From the NCBI GenBank assembly GCA_025998875.1, contig AP024675.1:2267549-2331548 (forward strand): a DNA stretch of 64,000 bases, read 5' to 3'. The notes under the pieces were generated by a model, which was not told where the DNA came from, made no database searches, and worked only from the letters and a program-made list of their open reading frames with translations. The translations under genes were made by a program, and so were the position numbers. Below, one piece after another: positions 43,758 to 52,649 of the stretch (its first letter is position 1; every line of letters starts with the position of its first letter). The stretch comes from Bacteroidota bacterium. Its GTDB lineage: Bacteria > Bacteroidota > Rhodothermia > JANXDC01.

Positions 43758-44513
43758 CTACAGAAGCAGGTTAGCCAGCAGGTAGTCGGCCAGCAGCACG
43801 GTGATACAGGACACCACAGCCGCCTGCGTGGTGGCCCGTCCCACTCCCTCGGCCCCCCCGGAGGCGTAGTAGCCCTGATAGCAGCTGATGGAAGTCACCA
43901 GAAACCCGAACGTGAAGGCCTTGATGAGCATAAAGACCACGTCGAAAGGCTTGAAAAAGCTGCGCGCCCCGAGCAGAAACTCGGCCGGGGGCAGTTCTCC
44001 AGACACTATCCCGGCCAAAAGCCCTCCGGCGATGCCCACGACGGCGGCGGCCGTGATGAGCACGGGAAACATGAGCAGGCCAGCCAGCACGCGGGGCAAC
44101 ACGAGAAAGGAGACGGCATTGAGGCCCATCACTTCCAGGGCGTCGATCTGTTCGGTCACGCGCATCGTGCCCAGTTCGGCCGCAATACGCGCCCCCACGC
44201 GGCCGGCCAGCACAAGGGCCGAGATCACGGGGGCGAGCTCAAGAATAACGGACTCCGTGACGATACTGCCGATAACCGACCGGGGCACAAGCCCCGAGAC
44301 GAGCTGGTAGGCGGTCTGCACCGTGGTCACAGCCCCGGAGAAGGCGGCCGCCAGGATCACAATCGGCAGGGAATCGAGCCCGATGCGAACGGCCTGCAGG
44401 AAGAAAGCCGACCAGTACGTACGCCATTCCCCCACGGAGCGAAAAGCTCGCCCGATCAAGAGGCTGTATCGACCGATGTGGGCCAGAACTTCCAGCGCGG
44501 TGGGGGCCAGCAT
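43758..44513 (-). CDS. mlaE: MlaE-type ABC transporter permease
   Basis: This 251-residue inner-membrane permease of the MCE lipid transporter has five to six hydrophobic helices. The family segments GLDSLPIVILAAAFSGAVTT, ELAPVISALVLAGRVGARIA, ELGTMRVTEQIDALEVMGLN and LVLPRVLAGLLMFPVLITAA are in order. It follows gatA by 35 bases. There is no mlaB or mlaC gene here. Confidence 0.94.
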   Translation of the reverse strand: MLAPTALEVLAHIGRYSLLIGRAFRSVGEWRTYWSAFFLQAVRIGLDSLPIVILAAAFSGAVTTVQTAYQLVSGLVPRSVIGSIVTESVILELAPVISALVLAGRVGARIAAELGTMRVTEQIDALEVMGLNAVSFLVLPRVLAGLLMFPVLITAAAVVGIAGGLLAGIVSGELPPAEFLLGARSFFKPFDVVFMLIKAFTFGFLVTSISCYQGYYASGGAEGVGRATTQAAVVSCITVLLADYLLANLLL

Positions 44514-44548
44514 GCCCGATCCTCCGGAGTGCGCCTTTCGGGGCGGGC

Positions 44549-46102
44549 TTACGCCGCCGTGCCGCAGAGGGTTTCCACCACGCGCCCGATCTCAAGAAGG
44601 CGTTCTTCCTCAAAGGGCCGACCCATAAGCTGGGCCCCTATGGGCAGGCCCTCCGAATGCCATCCAATGGGCAGGACCAGCGCGGGGATGCCCGCCAGGT
44701 TGGCCGTGACCGTGTAGACATCGGCCAGATACATCTTGAGCGGATCCTCCAGACGCTCACCCAGGCGAAATCCCGGAGTGGGCGTCGGAGGGGTCAGCAG
44801 GACGTCGACCTCTTCGAAAACGCGCATAAAATCGCTCTGGATGAGCCGACGGACGCGCTGCGCCTTGGCGTAGTAGGCTTCGTAATAGCCCGCGCTGAGC
44901 ACGTAGGTGCCCAGCATGATGCGCCGTTTGACCTCGGTTCCGAACCCCTCGGTGCGAGAAAGCTTGTAGAGGCGCACAAGCGGGCTGTCCTGATTTTCCA
45001 GCCGCTCGGTCCATCGGAGGATGGCCTCTTCATCTCCCCGCGCCCGGGCGCGCTCCAGCTCCGCGCGCACCTGGCGTGCTTCTTCCTGCAGGGAAGCCAT
45101 GACGGCCTCCATGGAAGCCCGGTGGCCGTAGTGGATCCCATCGTAACGGGCCAGGTTCGAGGAGGCCTCCGCCGTGGCCAGGATGTAGTAGGTGGCGATT
45201 CCGTACTCCGTATGCGGCAGGCTGACCTCCTGGATTCGGGCCCCGGCTCGTTCCAGATCACCGGCAAGCGCTTCCAGGGCGCTGCGGATCTCGGGATCCA
45301 ACCCCTCGGCGTAGTACTCCCGAGGCAAACCGATGCGCCATCGGCGCACCTCCGGCTTTTGGAGGAAGTCCGTATACCGGGGAACGGGACGGGGCATGGA
45401 GGTGCTGTCCTGCGGATCGAATCCGGCGATCACCTCCAGCACCCGGGCCACATCCTCAATGGAAGAGGCCATGGGCCCGATACAGTCCAGAGAAGAGGCG
45501 AAGGCGACCAGCCCGAAGCGGGAGACGCGTCCGTAGGTGGGCTTAAGCCCCACCACCCCGCAGAGCGCGGCGGGCAGTCGGATCGATCCCCCCGTATCGG
45601 AACCCAGCGCGGCGTCACAGAAGCCGGCGGCCAGGGCGGCCGCACTGCCCCCCGAAGAGCCGCCCGGCACATACTCCGGCCTGTGCGGGTTGCGCACGGG
45701 CCCGAAGGCGGAGTTCTCGTTCGAGGAGCCCATCGCGAACTCATCCAGGTTCGCCTTGCCGATAAGCAGGGCGTCGGCCTCCCGAAGCCGGGCGATCACC
45801 GTGGCATCATAGAGGCTTTCAAAAGAGGCCAGCATACGGGAGGCACAGGTCAGCCGGTGATTCCGGACGGCAATGTTGTCCTTGATGACCAGCACCATGC
45901 CGGCCAGCGGCCCGGCCTCCCCGCGGCGGATGCGCTCCTGAATGCGATCCGCTTCGCGGAGGGCCTCATCGGGCCACACCTCCAGGAGGGCGTTCAATTC
46001 CGGATTGCGCGCGTTGATACGCTGCAGAAAAGCTTCCACCCGCTCGCGCAGATGAAGGTCTCCCCGCTCGAGCGCGGCGCGTACGGCACCGTAGGACGTC
46101 AT
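44549..46102 (-). CDS. gatA: Glutamyl-tRNA(Gln)/aspartyl-tRNA(Asn) amidotransferase subunit A
   Basis: This 517-residue amidase subunit of GatCAB releases ammonia from glutamine to convert Glu-tRNA(Gln) to Gln-tRNA(Gln). The catalytic Lys lies in LVIKDNIAVRNHRLTCAS, the bridging Ser in EYVPGGSSGGSAAALAAG and the nucleophile Ser in LGSDTGGSIRLPAALCGVVG. SEGLPIGAQLMGRPFEEERL is the usual C-terminal segment. A GTG nine bases earlier overlaps the tatA stop; the ATG at 46102 is preferred. gatB and gatC are not in the window. Confidence 0.95.
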   Translation of the reverse strand: MTSYGAVRAALERGDLHLRERVEAFLQRINARNPELNALLEVWPDEALREADRIQERIRRGEAGPLAGMVLVIKDNIAVRNHRLTCASRMLASFESLYDATVIARLREADALLIGKANLDEFAMGSSNENSAFGPVRNPHRPEYVPGGSSGGSAAALAAGFCDAALGSDTGGSIRLPAALCGVVGLKPTYGRVSRFGLVAFASSLDCIGPMASSIEDVARVLEVIAGFDPQDSTSMPRPVPRYTDFLQKPEVRRWRIGLPREYYAEGLDPEIRSALEALAGDLERAGARIQEVSLPHTEYGIATYYILATAEASSNLARYDGIHYGHRASMEAVMASLQEEARQVRAELERARARGDEEAILRWTERLENQDSPLVRLYKLSRTEGFGTEVKRRIMLGTYVLSAGYYEAYYAKAQRVRRLIQSDFMRVFEEVDVLLTPPTPTPGFRLGERLEDPLKMYLADVYTVTANLAGIPALVLPIGWHSEGLPIGAQLMGRPFEEERLLEIGRVVETLCGTAA

Positions 46103-46107
46103 AGGAG

Positions 46108-46356
46108 TCACAAACCCGATCCAGAAGAAGCCGGTCGCCTTTCGGCCGGATCATCCGGGCCTGCCCCCTGAGGACGCGGGGGCTCGATCCGGTCTACGGG
46201 CCTGTGGAGCTCATCCTGGATCTCCCGCGTGGCGCGCTTGAACTCCCGGATCCCGGTCCCCAGCCCCCGGGCGATCTCCGGGATGCGCTTGGCGCCGAAC
46301 AGAAGCAGGATGGCCAGGAAAATTAAAATCAGCTCCCCCGTGCCGAGACCGAACAT
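46108..46356 (-). CDS. tatA: Sec-independent translocase subunit TatA
   Basis: This 82-residue protein begins MFGLGTGELILIFLAILLLF, a short transmembrane helix. GAKRIPEIARGLGTGIREFK is the amphipathic helix signature, followed by a Pro- and Glu-rich tail. It forms the Tat pore for folded proteins. The frame begins with a TTG two codons earlier, but the ATG at 46356 has AAAGGAA upstream and its promoter fits. It is the first gene of a unit with gatA and the mla genes. Confidence 0.93.
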   Translation of the reverse strand: MFGLGTGELILIFLAILLLFGAKRIPEIARGLGTGIREFKRATREIQDELHRPVDRIEPPRPQGAGPDDPAERRPASSGSGL

Positions 46357-46385
46357 GGTCAATTCCTTTCGCGCAAAGTCCAGGG

Positions 46386-46416
46386 CAAGCTACAGCACGG
46401 GGGGCGAGAATGTCAA
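46386..46416 (-). promoter_or_regulatory. Promoter of tatA and following genes
   Basis: TTGACA (46411-46416), an 18-base spacer, TAGCTTG (46386-46392). The leader to the ATG would be about 24 bases. Confidence 0.55.
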
Positions 46417-46432
46417 TTTTCGCCGGCGCGAG

Positions 46433-48949
46433 CTATCGCCGCGGCCCCACCAGAAAGGCCCGCTCCAGACGCAGGGAGCCCGCCTCCAGGCGCACCCCGT
46501 AGAGGCCCGGTCCGACCGGAACACCCGAGCTGGAACGACCATCCCAGCGCACCAGATGGCGACCCGGATGCAGCATGCCCTCCAGAAGCAAGCGCACACG
46601 CCGGCCCAGAGAATCAAAGATCCAAACCCGCACCTGCGCGCTTTGGGGCACGTCCAGGGGGATCAGCAGCTCCGGGCCTGTGAAGGGATTCGGATAGGGG
46701 ACGCCGATCCGCCACCTCTGCGGGCGCTCCGAGGGGGATTCCGTCCCCACGGCACCCCCCACGGTCCAGGAAACGGGCACCGTCTGGCCGCTTGCATCCA
46801 CCGCTATGGCCGTGCGCACGGTCACCGCAGGAGTTCTCAGGCCGGGCCGGTCGATAAAACCCAGGCCGTACCCGCCCGGAGCGCGGGCCTGCCCGTCCAG
46901 GGCCGCCCACAGAAAAACGTACTCGCCGGCCTCGGGCCGGTACCCGATCCAGAGCCCGGGACCCAGGCTGGAATCCACCCGGACCGCCTCCAGGCCTGCG
47001 GCCCCCGACAGGCGGAAATGAAGCTCTATGCCCCGCAGGGGCGTGCTGGATTCGAGCTCCACGGAGAGCCCCTCTGTGGAGGTGCGCAACAGGAAACGAA
47101 CCGGCTCCGAAGAAAGCACCGCAGGGGGCGCACTCGGGCCGTAAACGGCTGGCAGGGGAAGCTCATCCGGCCACCTGCCGCGCAGGATGGCCTGCACAAG
47201 CACGACGAGATCCCGCACGTCCAACTTCCCATCCCCCTCCGGAAACGGATACAGATCCAGCGCCCTCCGGAGACGTGTTTCGATCCCGCTGCGGCCCAGA
47301 ACGGCATCGATGAGGCCCGTCACATCGACGACGTTCACCTGCCCGTCTCCGCTTCCATCTCCTCGGCCGTGCGTGCCCCTTGCGGAGACGGGTATCTCCA
47401 GCGTCCCTCCCAGCCCGTCATGCAGGAGGCGAAGCCGCGCCCGTTGTGGACCAAAGTCCCTCAGCGTGGGAACAAAGCGCACCGTAAACAGGGCCTCCTC
47501 CCCCGGGGCAACGAGGGCCCGAGTGGGCTCAACGGAGAAGAGCGCGTTCGTGCTTGAAACAGATTGGATCTCAAGGGTCCGGGAACCGCCCGGATTACGA
47601 ACAGCGAACGTGGCTCGGGCCGTATCCCCCACGGCGACAGAACCCAGATCGAGCGAATCCACCGTGGCCACGGCCTCCGCATACCGGGCGCGTATGCGCA
47701 CAAGATGCCGATCCATGCCGAGCGCAAGGGGAGCCGTGCGCCCATCGGGACGGGCCTGCGCCCCCAGCAGGCCCTCCAGGGAAATCGTGCTACGATGCTC
47801 CCCGACCCCCTGGGGAAGGGATCGCACACGCCAGCGCAACAGGATCCAGGGCCTGTACGTGCCTGGCGGAAGCCCAGATCCGGAGGGATCGAAGAGCAGC
47901 AGGCGTACGCGTCCGGTCGAATCCCGCGCCTGAAACTGCCAGCCCGCCCCCCAACCCGGGGCCGGCTCCAGGGCCTCCCAGGCGAGCCGATCCGGATCGT
48001 AGCGAATATCCACCTGCACGGCCCCGAGCGGTATGCTGTCGGCGTAGAGGAGCACGAGCCCCAGCTGCAACGGGCTTTCCTCGAAGACGGAACTCGTATC
48101 CTGTGCGAAGCCAAGCGTGTTTGTCGTATCCAGGCCCCCGCCCCGAAGCGCCACCACGATGGGCGAACGAGGCCCGTTGTGCGTCCAGCGCACCTGCCCG
48201 GATACGGAACCCGCCCCGGAGGGCCGAAAACGGAGCACGTACCGCTGGGCACCGCCGGGATCCAGGGATACGGCCCCCTCGGGCGTAATGGAAAACCCGG
48301 ATCCGGAGAGTTCGGGTGTTCCAAGCAGCAGCGGCTGGTTTCCCCTGTTGCGCACTTCAAGCTCCCGCTCGGCAAGCTGCCCCAGGGACAGGAAGCCGAA
48401 GTCCACCTCCTCTGCGCTCACCTCCGCAAGCGGAGCCGTAACGCGCAATTCGATATCGTCTACGCGCAAGGTACCGGAGCCAGCGGTCTCCAGCTGCAGG
48501 CGCACCTGCCCCTGACCGAGCAGATCGCTCGGCAGGGCGAAGACCCGCTCCTGGTAGGTGCCGACCTCGGAGGGTATCGTAGCCTCTCCGGAGGCGATAG
48601 ATACGGAAAAAGGCCCTCCATTTACGGAGGCCCGGATGGTGAGCGTTTTAGCAAGCTGGGAAGTTCGCACCCAGTAGCGCAACTCCGCGCTCACGGCGCC
48701 TCGGAGATCCAGAACAGGCGTTATGACCTGCCCCGCATTCTGCACGTTGTGCGTGAGATTGAGCCCTCCGGAACCCGGACTGGGCGCCTGATCGTCCGTC
48801 TTCCATCCGGAACCCGCCCCTGTCCATCCCGGCGGAAGCGCGGGTTTTGTGGCCTGGTCGAAGGTCTCCCGCCAGAGTACGACGGGCTGAGCCGAGGCAA
48901 CATCTACGACGAGAAGAGACAGAGCTCCCAGGAGCCATCCCGAGCGCAT
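46433..48949 (-). CDS. Large secreted protein with cohesin-like, dockerin and T9SS sorting domains
   Basis: This 838-residue protein has a signal peptide (RSGWLLGALSLLVVDVASAQ). An N-terminal jelly-roll-like domain reads LWRETFDQATKPALPPGWTG. Two beta-sandwich repeats each contain DFG- and VRNxG-type strands (about 145-240 and 425-515). Between them is a cohesin-like stretch (VQVDIRYDPDRLAWEALEP). Near 525-595 are two dockerin-type calcium loops, GDGSGDGQVNVVDVTGLIDA and EGDGKLDVRDLVVLVQAIL. The last 85 residues (VPYPNPFTG through GPGLYGVRL) are a type IX secretion sorting domain. It is probably cell-surface or extracellular. The ATG at 48949 has GGAGGG upstream. Partners are unknown. Confidence 0.82.
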   Translation of the reverse strand: MRSGWLLGALSLLVVDVASAQPVVLWRETFDQATKPALPPGWTGAGSGWKTDDQAPSPGSGGLNLTHNVQNAGQVITPVLDLRGAVSAELRYWVRTSQLAKTLTIRASVNGGPFSVSIASGEATIPSEVGTYQERVFALPSDLLGQGQVRLQLETAGSGTLRVDDIELRVTAPLAEVSAEEVDFGFLSLGQLAERELEVRNRGNQPLLLGTPELSGSGFSITPEGAVSLDPGGAQRYVLRFRPSGAGSVSGQVRWTHNGPRSPIVVALRGGGLDTTNTLGFAQDTSSVFEESPLQLGLVLLYADSIPLGAVQVDIRYDPDRLAWEALEPAPGWGAGWQFQARDSTGRVRLLLFDPSGSGLPPGTYRPWILLRWRVRSLPQGVGEHRSTISLEGLLGAQARPDGRTAPLALGMDRHLVRIRARYAEAVATVDSLDLGSVAVGDTARATFAVRNPGGSRTLEIQSVSSTNALFSVEPTRALVAPGEEALFTVRFVPTLRDFGPQRARLRLLHDGLGGTLEIPVSARGTHGRGDGSGDGQVNVVDVTGLIDAVLGRSGIETRLRRALDLYPFPEGDGKLDVRDLVVLVQAILRGRWPDELPLPAVYGPSAPPAVLSSEPVRFLLRTSTEGLSVELESSTPLRGIELHFRLSGAAGLEAVRVDSSLGPGLWIGYRPEAGEYVFLWAALDGQARAPGGYGLGFIDRPGLRTPAVTVRTAIAVDASGQTVPVSWTVGGAVGTESPSERPQRWRIGVPYPNPFTGPELLIPLDVPQSAQVRVWIFDSLGRRVRLLLEGMLHPGRHLVRWDGRSSSGVPVGPGLYGVRLEAGSLRLERAFLVGPRR

Positions 48950-49033
48950 GATGACTTTCCCTCCCCTGTACGGCACACAACTGTCCCTAGGATGCGCTCT
49001 CAAGGGGACGCGTTACAGAACGGAGGCGGACGC

Positions 49034-51454
49034 TCAGCGCAGATGGCGCAGGCGCAACCGGAGGGAATTGCCGATCACCATCACATCCGAAAGGGCCATC
49101 GCCGCGGCTCCGATCATGGGGCTCAACAGCACGCCCCAGAAGGGATACAGCAGGCCGGCTGCGATGGGGATGGCGGCCGTGTTGTAGAAGAAAGCCCAGA
49201 AAAGGTTCTGCTTGATCGTGCGCACCACCAGACGGGCCAGCTGTACCGCCCGGGATAGCTGGCGCAGATCATCGGACAAGAGCACCACGGAGGCGGATTC
49301 GGCGGCCACATCGGCGCCCTTTCCCATGGCGATGCCCACATCGGCCTGTGCGAGGGCGGGGGCGTCGTTGATCCCGTCGCCGAGCATGGCGACCCGATGA
49401 CCTTCTGCCTGCAGGCGCCGTACATAGGCCGCCTTCTCTTCCGGGGAGACCCGGGCGTAGAAACGCCCACATCCGACGGCCTCGGCCACTCGGGCCGCCG
49501 CCTGGGGCTGATCGCCCGTGAGCATGATGATTTCCAGCCCGAGCCGGCGCAGAGCCTCTACCGCCTCCCGCGCCTCCGCTCTGGGTTCATCGATCAGGCC
49601 CAGCAGGCCGAGCAGACGATCCCCCCTGAGCACGGCGAGCACGGTGTGGCCCGCCCGGGCAAGAGAGGCGGCCCTCTCCTGAAGGGTCGGATCCGATCCG
49701 TTCTGGCTCAGCACCCAGTCCGGCGCCCCCACCAGCACCCGCTGGCCCTGCAGGCGCGCCTCCACCCCTTGACCGAAATGCGCCCGGAAGGCCTCGGGCT
49801 CCGGCACCGAGGAGACGAAAGCCTGAGCCCAGCGCCAGACGGCTTGCCCCACAGGATGTTCACTCAACCGTTCGGCCGCCCCGGCCCAGAAAGCCAGCTC
49901 CTCAAGCTCCACCCCTGAGGTCGGGATGGCCTCCACGACCCGCAGTGCACCGGTGGTGAGCGTGCCCGTCTTATCCAACACCAGCGTATCGACGCGCGCC
50001 AGACGCTCGATGGCCTCCCCCCTTTTGAAGAGGATGCCCATCTCGGCCCCGCGCCCGATACCGACCATGATGGCCGTGGGCGTGGCCAGCCCCATGGCGC
50101 AGGGGCAGGCGATAATGAGCACGGCCACCGAGGTCATGATCGCATACCGCAGGGCGTGCTCCGGAGGCCCCAACAGAAGCCAGGCCACGAAGGTGAGCAG
50201 GCTGATGCCCAACACGACGGGCACAAAATAGGCGCTCACCCGGTCAGCGAGCCGCTGTACAGGGGCCTTTGAGCCCTGCGCCTCCCGCACCAGGCGGATG
50301 ATCTGCCGCAGTCGGGTATCGGCACCTACCCGAGTGGCCTCGAAGGCGAAAGCCCCGGCCTGATTGAGCGTTCCGGCCCAGACCACATCTCCCGGGCCTT
50401 TTTCCACGGGAACGGACTCCCCCGTGAGCAGAGACTCATCCACGCTGGAGTGCCCCTCCAGGACGCGGCCGTCTACGGGAATACGCTCACCGGGTCGAAC
50501 GATCACCACGTCCCCCTCGCGCAACAGGCCTACGGGCACCTCCTCTTCCCGGCCGTCCCGGCGAATGCGCGCCGTGCGCGGCTCCAGACGCATGAGCGCG
50601 TGCAGACTCGAGCTGGCCCGAGCCGCGGCGCGTCTTTCCAGCAGGTTTCCTATGAGCACGATGGTCACAATGGAGGCGGCCGTCTCGTAGTACAGATGGG
50701 GCTCCTGTCCGAAGGCCCGGAACCATCCCGGGGCCACCGTGGCCAGGAGACTGTAGCCATAGGCGGCGCTGGATCCGATGGAGATGAGCACGTCCATATT
50801 GGCCGATCCCCCTCGGAGCGCGCGCCAGGCGCTGGAGAAAAACCCCCTGCCGGCCCAAAAGAGCACCCCCGTGGTGAGCAGTGCCTGCAACCAAGCATGG
50901 CCGGGAAAGCTCAGATGCCACATGGAGATGACAAAAACCGGCGCGGTGAGCAGGACGGCCACGAATACCCGGTTGCGGTAGCTACGATAGAGGCGTTCCT
51001 CCCGGCTTTCGCCCTCCTGCTCGGCAGGGGGGCGGTGCACCGTATAGCCGAGCCGCTCGATGGTGCGCGCGATGGCTTCTGCACCGACCGGACCCGGCAC
51101 GTAACGCACCTGAACCCGATGCAGGGGAAGCACAGCCCGGGCCTCGAGCACGCCGGGTAGACGACTCAGCTGTCCTTCGATGCGGGCCACACAGGAGGCG
51201 CACGTCATATCCGGCACCTCCAGCTCAAGTTGCTCGGTGGGGACCCGATATCCGGCCCGCTCCACAGAGCGGAGTATATCCTGCAGGTTTGCGGTTTCCG
51301 GACGCCACTCCACGGTGGCCTCCCCGGTGGCGAAGTTTACATACGCCCGTTCCACCCCGGGACACCCCTGCAGGGCTCGCTCTACGCGCAGCGCGCAACT
51401 GGCGCAATCCATACCCTCGACGGGCATCTGCAGACGCACAGTGGAGGCGCTCAT
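49034..51454 (-). CDS. copA: Copper-exporting P1B-type ATPase
   Basis: This 806-residue ion pump has two N-terminal metal-binding domains, with [15 protein letters not shown] (Cys17, Cys20) and [15 protein letters not shown] (Cys85, Cys88). After helix pairs, the membrane CPC motif is [20 protein letters not shown]. The phosphorylation site is [16 protein letters not shown], and [20 protein letters not shown] is the hinge. The C-terminal helices carry [20 protein letters not shown], with the Asn and Tyr of copper ATPases. It exports Cu(I) to the periplasm. It is coupled to the ArsR-type regulator by ATGA. Confidence 0.95.
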   Translation of the reverse strand: MSASTVRLQMPVEGMDCASCALRVERALQGCPGVERAYVNFATGEATVEWRPETANLQDILRSVERAGYRVPTEQLELEVPDMTCASCVARIEGQLSRLPGVLEARAVLPLHRVQVRYVPGPVGAEAIARTIERLGYTVHRPPAEQEGESREERLYRSYRNRVFVAVLLTAPVFVISMWHLSFPGHAWLQALLTTGVLFWAGRGFFSSAWRALRGGSANMDVLISIGSSAAYGYSLLATVAPGWFRAFGQEPHLYYETAASIVTIVLIGNLLERRAAARASSSLHALMRLEPRTARIRRDGREEEVPVGLLREGDVVIVRPGERIPVDGRVLEGHSSVDESLLTGESVPVEKGPGDVVWAGTLNQAGAFAFEATRVGADTRLRQIIRLVREAQGSKAPVQRLADRVSAYFVPVVLGISLLTFVAWLLLGPPEHALRYAIMTSVAVLIIACPCAMGLATPTAIMVGIGRGAEMGILFKRGEAIERLARVDTLVLDKTGTLTTGALRVVEAIPTSGVELEELAFWAGAAERLSEHPVGQAVWRWAQAFVSSVPEPEAFRAHFGQGVEARLQGQRVLVGAPDWVLSQNGSDPTLQERAASLARAGHTVLAVLRGDRLLGLLGLIDEPRAEAREAVEALRRLGLEIIMLTGDQPQAAARVAEAVGCGRFYARVSPEEKAAYVRRLQAEGHRVAMLGDGINDAPALAQADVGIAMGKGADVAAESASVVLLSDDLRQLSRAVQLARLVVRTIKQNLFWAFFYNTAAIPIAAGLLYPFWGVLLSPMIGAAAMALSDVMVIGNSLRLRLRHLR

Positions 51455-51807
51455 ATCATCTCCTCCTCCGCATGCGCACGCAACAGGCGCAGGATGGAGC
51501 TCACGTGCGCATCATCGAGCCGATAGTACACCAACCGCCCCTGCCGGCGGGCGCGCACCAAGCGCAGATCCCGGAGCCGGCGCAGTTGATGAGAAACCGC
51601 CGACACGCTCAGGCCCACAATTGCCGCCAGCTCATGCACACAGCATTCCCGCTCCAGAAGGGCCAAAAGCACCTGCAGACGGGTCCGATCCCCCATGGCC
51701 TCCAACCACAGCGCCATGGTGTCGAGCACCTGAGCAGAGGGCATCGCGCCTCGAACAGCCTCCAGGGCCGCCTTGTCCACGCAGGCCGGATACGCAGGGG
51801 GTTTCAT
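51451..51807 (-). CDS. ArsR/SmtB-family metal-responsive repressor
   Basis: This 118-residue winged-helix repressor of the copA unit has [40 protein letters not shown] (recognition helix) and [20 protein letters not shown]. The Cys-Cys-Val-His pair resembles the alpha-3 metal site of ArsR/CadC sensors, and an early Cys ([10 protein letters not shown]) could contribute a ligand. The sensed metal is probably copper or another soft metal, inferred from copA. The frame begins with a GTG three codons earlier; the ATG at 51807 lies next to the operator. Confidence 0.88.
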   Translation of the reverse strand: MKPPAYPACVDKAALEAVRGAMPSAQVLDTMALWLEAMGDRTRLQVLLALLERECCVHELAAIVGLSVSAVSHQLRRLRDLRLVRARRQGRLVYYRLDDAHVSSILRLLRAHAEEEMI

Positions 51808-51809
51808 TG

Positions 51810-51825
51810 TGTGCACTGTTGCTCA
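51810..51825 (-). promoter_or_regulatory. Candidate ArsR-family operator
   Basis: TGAGCA-ACAG-TGCACA is an imperfect 6-4-6 inverted repeat (five of six arms match) between the predicted start point and the repressor ATG. ArsR-family sites have this kind of TGA-CA/TG-TCA symmetry. Autoregulation is the expected role. Confidence 0.4.
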
Positions 51826-51837
51826 ACTATGCAAATG

Positions 51838-51868
51838 CAAAGGTAACCCCCCCTCCGTTCCCTGTCAA
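51838..51868 (-). promoter_or_regulatory. Promoter of the repressor-copA unit
   Basis: TTGACA (51863-51868), a 17-base spacer, TACCTTTG (51838-51845), an exact TAnnTTTG. A start point near 51832 places the operator in the short leader. Confidence 0.6.
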
Positions 51869-51943
51869 GCGCTCTTTGCCCCGCGGTTCCGCTTCGGGTC
51901 CTGTTTCGGAAGGGGCGCCATCCCGCGCCGGGGTCCGCCTCCG

Positions 51944-51963
51944 AAAAAAGCCCCCCTCTGGCT
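51944..51963 (-). terminator. Possible weak terminator after fsa
   Basis: AGCC and GGCT form a four-base-pair stem around a seven-base loop, directly followed by six T residues on the minus strand. The stem is short, so this is a weak candidate for ending the porD-lon-fsa transcript. Confidence 0.25.
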
Positions 51964-51989
51964 GGCCCCGCCTGCTGGGACCGTATCCG

Positions 51990-52649
51990 CTACGGAGCGG
52001 AAGAAACCTGGCGCTTCTGCCAGTCGGCCAGAAAGCGCTCCAGGCCCACATCCGTGAGCGGATGCTGGATGAGCTGTTCGAGGACCTTGAAGGGCATCGT
52101 GCACACATCGGCCCCCATGAGCGCGGCCTCCACCACGTGCATGGGATGCCGGACGCTGGCCACAAGCACGCGGGTCTCAAATCCGTAATGGCTGTAGATG
52201 GTCAGAATCTGGCGCACGAGCTCCAGACCGCTTGTGCCCACATCATCGAGGCGTCCGACAAAGGGGCTTACGTAACTTGCCCCTGCTTTGGCCGCCACCA
52301 GGGCCTGCGCCGGAGAGAAGACGAGCGTGCAGTTGGTGGATATGCCCTCCTGAGCCAGCGTGCGGATAGCCCGCACCCCGTCGCGGATCATGGGCACCTT
52401 GACGACGATGTGGGGATGCAGGCTGGCCAGGGCGCGGGCTTCTTCGAGCATCCCCTCGTAATCCGTGGCCACCACTTCGGCCGAGACCGGACCCTGCACG
52501 ATTTCACAGATCCGGTAGAGGTGCTCCTGCACGTCAAGCGGGTTTTCTCTGGCCAGCAGGGTGGGGTTGGTCGTCACCCCGTCGAGAATCCCCCAGCTGG
52601 CCGCCTGGCGGATTTCCTCCAGGTTGGCCGTATCGAGAAAGAACTTCAT
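51990..52649 (-). CDS. fsa: Fructose-6-phosphate aldolase / transaldolase-like protein
   Basis: This 219-residue TIM-barrel enzyme starts [20 protein letters not shown], with [13 protein letters not shown]. The Schiff-base Lys84 lies in [20 protein letters not shown], and [18 protein letters not shown] completes the small transaldolase class (subfamily 3B). Such proteins act either as transaldolase in the pentose phosphate pathway or as fructose-6-phosphate aldolase; the sequence alone does not decide. It is coupled to lon by ATGA. Confidence 0.92.
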   Translation of the reverse strand: MKFFLDTANLEEIRQAASWGILDGVTTNPTLLARENPLDVQEHLYRICEIVQGPVSAEVVATDYEGMLEEARALASLHPHIVVKVPMIRDGVRAIRTLAQEGISTNCTLVFSPAQALVAAKAGASYVSPFVGRLDDVGTSGLELVRQILTIYSHYGFETRVLVASVRHPMHVVEAALMGADVCTMPFKVLEQLIQHPLTDVGLERFLADWQKRQVSSAP

